DNA of 10,311 bases from Acholeplasmataceae bacterium (lineage in GTDB: Bacteria; Bacillota_I; Bacilli_A; Acholeplasmatales; Acholeplasmataceae). The stretch is from contig JAFGTI010000096.1 in assembly GCA_016934175.1 (NCBI GenBank), positions 1-10,311 on the forward strand, in the 5' to 3' direction. The position numbers were made by a program, and so were the translations under genes. This document shows positions 7,113 through 10,311 of this stretch, piece after piece. How positions within the stretch are numbered: position 1 is the first letter of the stretch; the number at the start of each line of letters is the position of its first letter. Below the pieces are notes generated by a model. It searched no databases. It worked only from the letters and a program-made list of their open reading frames with translations, and was not told where the DNA came from.

Positions 7113-8477
7113 ATGAAAATGAAGAGTTTAGTAGGAGACAAAGCATTCTATAGACGATTGTTTATGGTTGCTGCTCCATTAGTATTACAACAATTAATCA
7201 CTACATCTGTTCAGTTGGTTGATAATGTCATGGTCGGTAGCCTTGGGGAGTCTGCTATTGGCTCAGTATCAATTATTAATCAATTATACTTTGTTGTCAT
7301 TTTAATCACATTCGGTGCCATGGGAGGTGCTGGTGTTTTTTCAGCCCAGTATTTTGGTTCGAAAGACTTCGAAAAATTAAAACAAACTTTTAGATTTAAA
7401 GTTCTTGTAGGTATGATTGTTGCCCTGATTTCATTTATAGTGTTTTCAATTTATGGAGAATCTTTGATTAGGTTATTTACAGATAATACAACGACAATTG
7501 CTGGTGGATTAGATTATCTTAAGATTGCAAGATGGAGTGCTTTTCCTTGGATATTATCAGTTGCAATATCAAATACATTTAGAGAAACAGGCGTAACAAA
7601 GCCATTATTAAAAATTTCTATAGTAGCAATTATTACAAATACAGGATTAAATTTCTTATTGATTTTTGGATTGTTTGGCTTTCCTGCCCTTGGTATAATT
7701 GGAGCCGCTATTGCTACATTAATGGCAAGATTTGTTGAATTGACACTTACATTAATTTTATTGTTGCGTAAAGGAAAAATATTTTCTACAAAAATCACTC
7801 AATTGTTTCATATTGATAAGAAAATATTAAGTGCTATTATCGTTATGGCGCTACCACTAACCTTAAATGAGGCTCTTTGGTCGTCTGGACAAACTGTATT
7901 TCTTCATGCATATTCTTTACGAGGAGATACTGCACTTGCTGCAATGAATATTACTGGAGCTATCAGTCAACTTGTTTTTGTGACATTTGGAGGAATTGCA
8001 ACTGCTGTTGCAGTCATGGTAGGTAATACCTTGGGAAATAATGAATTAGCACAAGCTAAAGATAATGCAAAGAAATTAATAGCTTTTTCAGTTGTTTTTG
8101 CTACTTTTGCTGGATTTGTCCTATTTATTTTGAGTTTCTTTATTCTTAATATTTATGATGTTTCTGAAGCAACAAAACGAATTGCAACATTTAATATACG
8201 AGTCAATGCAATTTTTATTCCTATTTATTCATTCAATGTTGCATTATATTTTACGCTAAGATCAGGTGGAGACACAAGATCGACTATTATGATGGATGCT
8301 GGATATATGTGGGTCGTTCCTGTTCCCATTGCATTATTGATGGCTTATTTGACTCATTTACCTGTCATCTACATGTTCTTGATTGTTCAAATGCTCGATA
8401 TACCCAAAATGATATTTGGTTTATCAAGGTATCGAAAAGGGTATTGGATTAAAAATCTCGCGAGTGATACAAATTAA
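7113..8477 (+). CDS. MATE family efflux transporter
   Basis: A 454-residue protein with about twelve membrane segments, the usual length for the multidrug and toxic compound extrusion family. These are inner-membrane antiporters that export organic cations or other compounds using Na+ or H+ gradients. The N-terminal block, AAPLVLQQLITTSVQLVDNVMVG followed by an LGESAIGSVS stretch (about 19-51), is the family hallmark, and the equivalent position in the second half (about 244-290) carries ALPLTLNEALWSSG. The repeat of two six-helix bundles is visible. The substrate cannot be inferred. ATG 7113 follows GAGG at 7103-7106. It has its own promoter and appears to be a single-gene unit, though no terminator is evident before the next promoter. 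Confidence 0.93.
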   Translation: MKMKSLVGDKAFYRRLFMVAAPLVLQQLITTSVQLVDNVMVGSLGESAIGSVSIINQLYFVVILITFGAMGGAGVFSAQYFGSKDFEKLKQTFRFKVLVGMIVALISFIVFSIYGESLIRLFTDNTTTIAGGLDYLKIARWSAFPWILSVAISNTFRETGVTKPLLKISIVAIITNTGLNFLLIFGLFGFPALGIIGAAIATLMARFVELTLTLILLLRKGKIFSTKITQLFHIDKKILSAIIVMALPLTLNEALWSSGQTVFLHAYSLRGDTALAAMNITGAISQLVFVTFGGIATAVAVMVGNTLGNNELAQAKDNAKKLIAFSVVFATFAGFVLFILSFFILNIYDVSEATKRIATFNIRVNAIFIPIYSFNVALYFTLRSGGDTRSTIMMDAGYMWVVPVPIALLMAYLTHLPVIYMFLIVQMLDIPKMIFGLSRYRKGYWIKNLASDTN

Positions 8478-8503
8478 GTAAAAATAAGCAATTGCACATA
8501 ATT

Positions 8504-8533
8504 TCGAAGTATCTTTGTTAATTCATGTATAAT
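8504..8533 (+). promoter_or_regulatory. Promoter of the GGDEF-EAL gene
   Basis: A perfect -10 TATAAT (8528-8533) with a poor -35 (TCGAAG 8504-8509, 18-base spacer). The start would be near 8540, with a leader of about 28 bases containing GAGGTG (8557-8562). The 14 bases AATTCATGTATAAT (8520-8533) are identical to those ending at the pyk -10. Confidence 0.55.
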
Positions 8534-8567
8534 TGGTATAGATGATTGAATTTTTTGAGGTGTTTCT

Positions 8568-10211
8568 ATGACAGAAAAAAAGGATGATAATCTCCAAAAA
8601 AAGAATACATACTTATTAGATGATAGTTTTAGTCCTACAAATCTAACAACTAAGATTGTTCTTTTATATGTAATTTTAGGGTTTATTTGGATTATAGTAT
8701 CGGATTTAGCTGTTAATCTCCTTTTTGGTGAGGCAGGTAATTCTCAATTGGTACAAAGTATTAAAGGTGTTTTCTATATCATAGCAACTGCATTTGTATT
8801 TTTTATAGTGATTAAACGTAGCATGCAAATTTATTCAATGGCTATTTCTGAACTCAAGCAAGCATATACAGAATTAGATGTCAGTCACAAAATCTCATTA
8901 GAACTTGATGAAAAACTATACAAGCTTGCATATTATGACTCATTAACTGGATTACCAAATAAAGTATTATTAGAAAACACTGTAAATCAGTATATTTTAC
9001 AGCATCCAGATGATGGATTGATTGGCTTTGTTTATTTTGATATCGATGAATTCAGCAACATCAATGAAGTAAAAGGCCATTCATTTGGAGATGAATTAAT
9101 CATTGAAATTGCTAAGTATTTAAAAAAAGAAATTAAAGCACCTAATATGCTAGCTAGAATTGGCGGGGATGAATTTGTTTTAGCCTTGTTCGATATTGAT
9201 CATTTGGACCAATTTATTCCACAAGTTGAAAAATATACCCACATCATTCGACGAACATATTTGCTAGATGAAGATGACTTTTTTGTGACATTTAGTTCAG
9301 GGGTTGCATTGTATCCTGACCATGGTAAGGATTATATTACATTATTGAGACATTCTGATGCAGCACAGTCAATTGCCAAAGCAAAAGGAAAAGATCAAAT
9401 TGTTATCTTTGATGATGAAATGGTAACTATTATTAAGCAACAAACCGAACTGCTAAATCAGTTAAGACATGCGATTTCAAATAAAGAATTTTCTCTTCAT
9501 TATCAACCTATCATTAATTTACGTGATGATCAACCCGTTGGTGTTGAGACACTTATTCGTTGGCAACATCCCATTAAAGGGTTTATTCCACCTTTGGAAT
9601 TTATTTCTTTATCTGAGAAAAATGGATTTATTAAAGAAATATCAGAATGGGTATTTAAAGAAGTAGCAACACAATATGAAACATGGGATAGTGAAGGCAA
9701 ACAATTTAGAATAGCAATTAATATCTCAGCTGTGATGTTAATGAGTGAACCATTCATACCTTATGTTAATGAGTGGGTAAAATTAAACCACTTAGATAGT
9801 TCGAAAATTACACTTGAAATCACAGAAACTGCTATTATTGATGATATTCAAAAAAGTATTCACGTACTTAAACAACTAAAAAAACTTGGATTTATTATTG
9901 CACTAGATGATTTTGGAACAGGCTATTCTTCACTGACATACCTACAAAAACTTCCTATAGATATTATTAAAATTGATAGAAGTTTCATCAACAATATAAA
10001 GCCTAATACTGAAGAATTTCATGTGCTTAGATATATGATTGAACTTGCACATCATCTTAATTTAACAGTTATTGCTGAAGGTATTGAAACTATTGAACAA
10101 GCTAATATGGTTAAAAAATATGAAGTAGATTTTGCACAAGGATATTTCTTTTGTAGACCCATGCCACAAACAAGAGTATTGGAATACTTCAAAGAAATTA
10201 ATCCAAGATAA
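8568..10211 (+). CDS. Membrane-anchored GGDEF-EAL protein (c-di-GMP turnover, probable phosphodiesterase)
   Basis: A 547-residue protein. Two membrane helices (about 29-53 and 63-83) enclose a short outside loop. A helical linker (about 86-118) leads to a GGDEF domain (about 119-283) with GGDEF at 199-203, then an EAL domain (about 295-540). In the GGDEF domain the usual FKxIND reads FSNINE (162-167), the late active-site motif reads SDAAQSIAKAKGK (263-275), and the inhibitory RxxD position reads KAPN, so cyclase activity is uncertain. In the EAL domain the signature reads ETL (327-329) with the metal-binding E kept. N385, E417, D447-D448, K468, E504 and QGY (524-526) are all present, so phosphodiesterase activity is expected. 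ATG 8568 has GAGGTG at 8557-8562. A strong terminator follows, so it is likely monocistronic. The signal sensed is unknown. Confidence 0.94.
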   Translation: MTEKKDDNLQKKNTYLLDDSFSPTNLTTKIVLLYVILGFIWIIVSDLAVNLLFGEAGNSQLVQSIKGVFYIIATAFVFFIVIKRSMQIYSMAISELKQAYTELDVSHKISLELDEKLYKLAYYDSLTGLPNKVLLENTVNQYILQHPDDGLIGFVYFDIDEFSNINEVKGHSFGDELIIEIAKYLKKEIKAPNMLARIGGDEFVLALFDIDHLDQFIPQVEKYTHIIRRTYLLDEDDFFVTFSSGVALYPDHGKDYITLLRHSDAAQSIAKAKGKDQIVIFDDEMVTIIKQQTELLNQLRHAISNKEFSLHYQPIINLRDDQPVGVETLIRWQHPIKGFIPPLEFISLSEKNGFIKEISEWVFKEVATQYETWDSEGKQFRIAINISAVMLMSEPFIPYVNEWVKLNHLDSSKITLEITETAIIDDIQKSIHVLKQLKKLGFIIALDDFGTGYSSLTYLQKLPIDIIKIDRSFINNIKPNTEEFHVLRYMIELAHHLNLTVIAEGIETIEQANMVKKYEVDFAQGYFFCRPMPQTRVLEYFKEINPR

Positions 10212-10226
10212 AATGATAAAAAACAT

Positions 10227-10260
10227 AAATCCTATTCCCGCTGGAATAGGATTTTTATTT
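10227..10260 (+). terminator. Intrinsic terminator after the GGDEF-EAL gene
   Basis: ATCCTATTCC (10229-10238) pairs perfectly with GGAATAGGAT (10243-10252) around the tetraloop CGCT, extended by two A-T pairs, and is followed by a T-rich tail (TTTTATTT). It is the longest and most stable hairpin in the window. Confidence 0.93.
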
Positions 10261-10290
10261 ATCCGTAGGATAGAATTAGATAGATTATTA

Positions 10291-10299
10291 TGTTATAAT
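10291..10299 (+). promoter_or_regulatory. Extended -10 promoter for a gene beyond the right edge
   Basis: TGTTATAAT is a perfect extended -10 (TGnTATAAT) placed after the preceding terminator. The -35 candidate TAGAAT (10271-10276) is weak. The start would be near 10306. The gene itself is outside the window. Confidence 0.55.
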
Positions 10300-10311
10300 A
10301 TGTCTAGAAAA

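Noticed and set aside
8488..8495. Palindrome GCAATTGC upstream of the GGDEF-EAL gene
   Set aside because: An isolated 8-bp palindrome more than 30 bases upstream of the -10 has too little information to call an operator.
1..10311. Defence island, CRISPR array, insertion sequence, prophage or toxin-antitoxin system
   Set aside because: No spaced repeats, transposase, integrase, terminal repeats or small overlapping toxin-antitoxin pair was found; all seven genes are intact and of housekeeping, transport or signalling type.

Overview
This is an A+T-rich window of compact, mostly co-oriented genes. It holds one tRNA gene and seven intact protein genes. Every tryptophan codon I checked is TGG, there is no in-frame TGA, and all seven genes end in TAA (5) or TAG (2). 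The standard bacterial code therefore fits, and the TGA=Trp code of Mycoplasma or Spiroplasma does not. Low G+C, Gram-positive-like promoters, GAGG-type Shine-Dalgarno sites, a LytS-type 5TM receptor domain and c-di-GMP enzymes suggest a low-GC Firmicute or Acholeplasma/Izemoplasma-type lineage. That placement is an inference; there is no phylogenetic marker here that I can place by eye.

Layout, left to right: a tRNA-Leu(CAG) (3-87); 28 bases later, with no visible promoter or terminator between, a polytopic membrane protein of the lysylphosphatidylglycerol-synthase TM/flippase-like family (116-1168); a 671-residue sensor with 5TM-LYT, PAS, GGDEF and HD-GYP domains (1235-3250); a hairpin that overlaps its stop codon and can terminate transcription from both directions; on the minus strand, a SulP anion transporter with a STAS domain (3303-4979); a divergent intergenic region carrying the sulP promoter (minus) and the pyk promoter (plus); pyruvate kinase (5226-6644); an intrinsic terminator; a 111-residue membrane protein of unknown function (6693-7028); a MATE-family exporter (7113-8477); a membrane-anchored GGDEF-EAL protein (8568-10211) followed by a strong terminator; and an extended -10 promoter at the right edge for a gene outside the window.

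Functionally this is a mixed housekeeping neighbourhood (tRNA, glycolysis, transport). Its notable theme is cyclic di-GMP: two membrane-bound proteins each pair a GGDEF domain with a phosphodiesterase domain of a different class (HD-GYP and EAL), and all key phosphodiesterase residues are present in both. No c-di-GMP effector or riboswitch is visible. I see no CRISPR array, mobile element, toxin-antitoxin pair, phage gene or defence system. The more interesting signals are regulatory: the tRNA-mRNA arrangement, a near-perfect sulP promoter overlapping a tandem 10-bp repeat, a dyad around the pyk -10, a 14-bp sequence shared by the pyk and GGDEF-EAL promoters, and a promoterless small membrane gene behind the pyk terminator.
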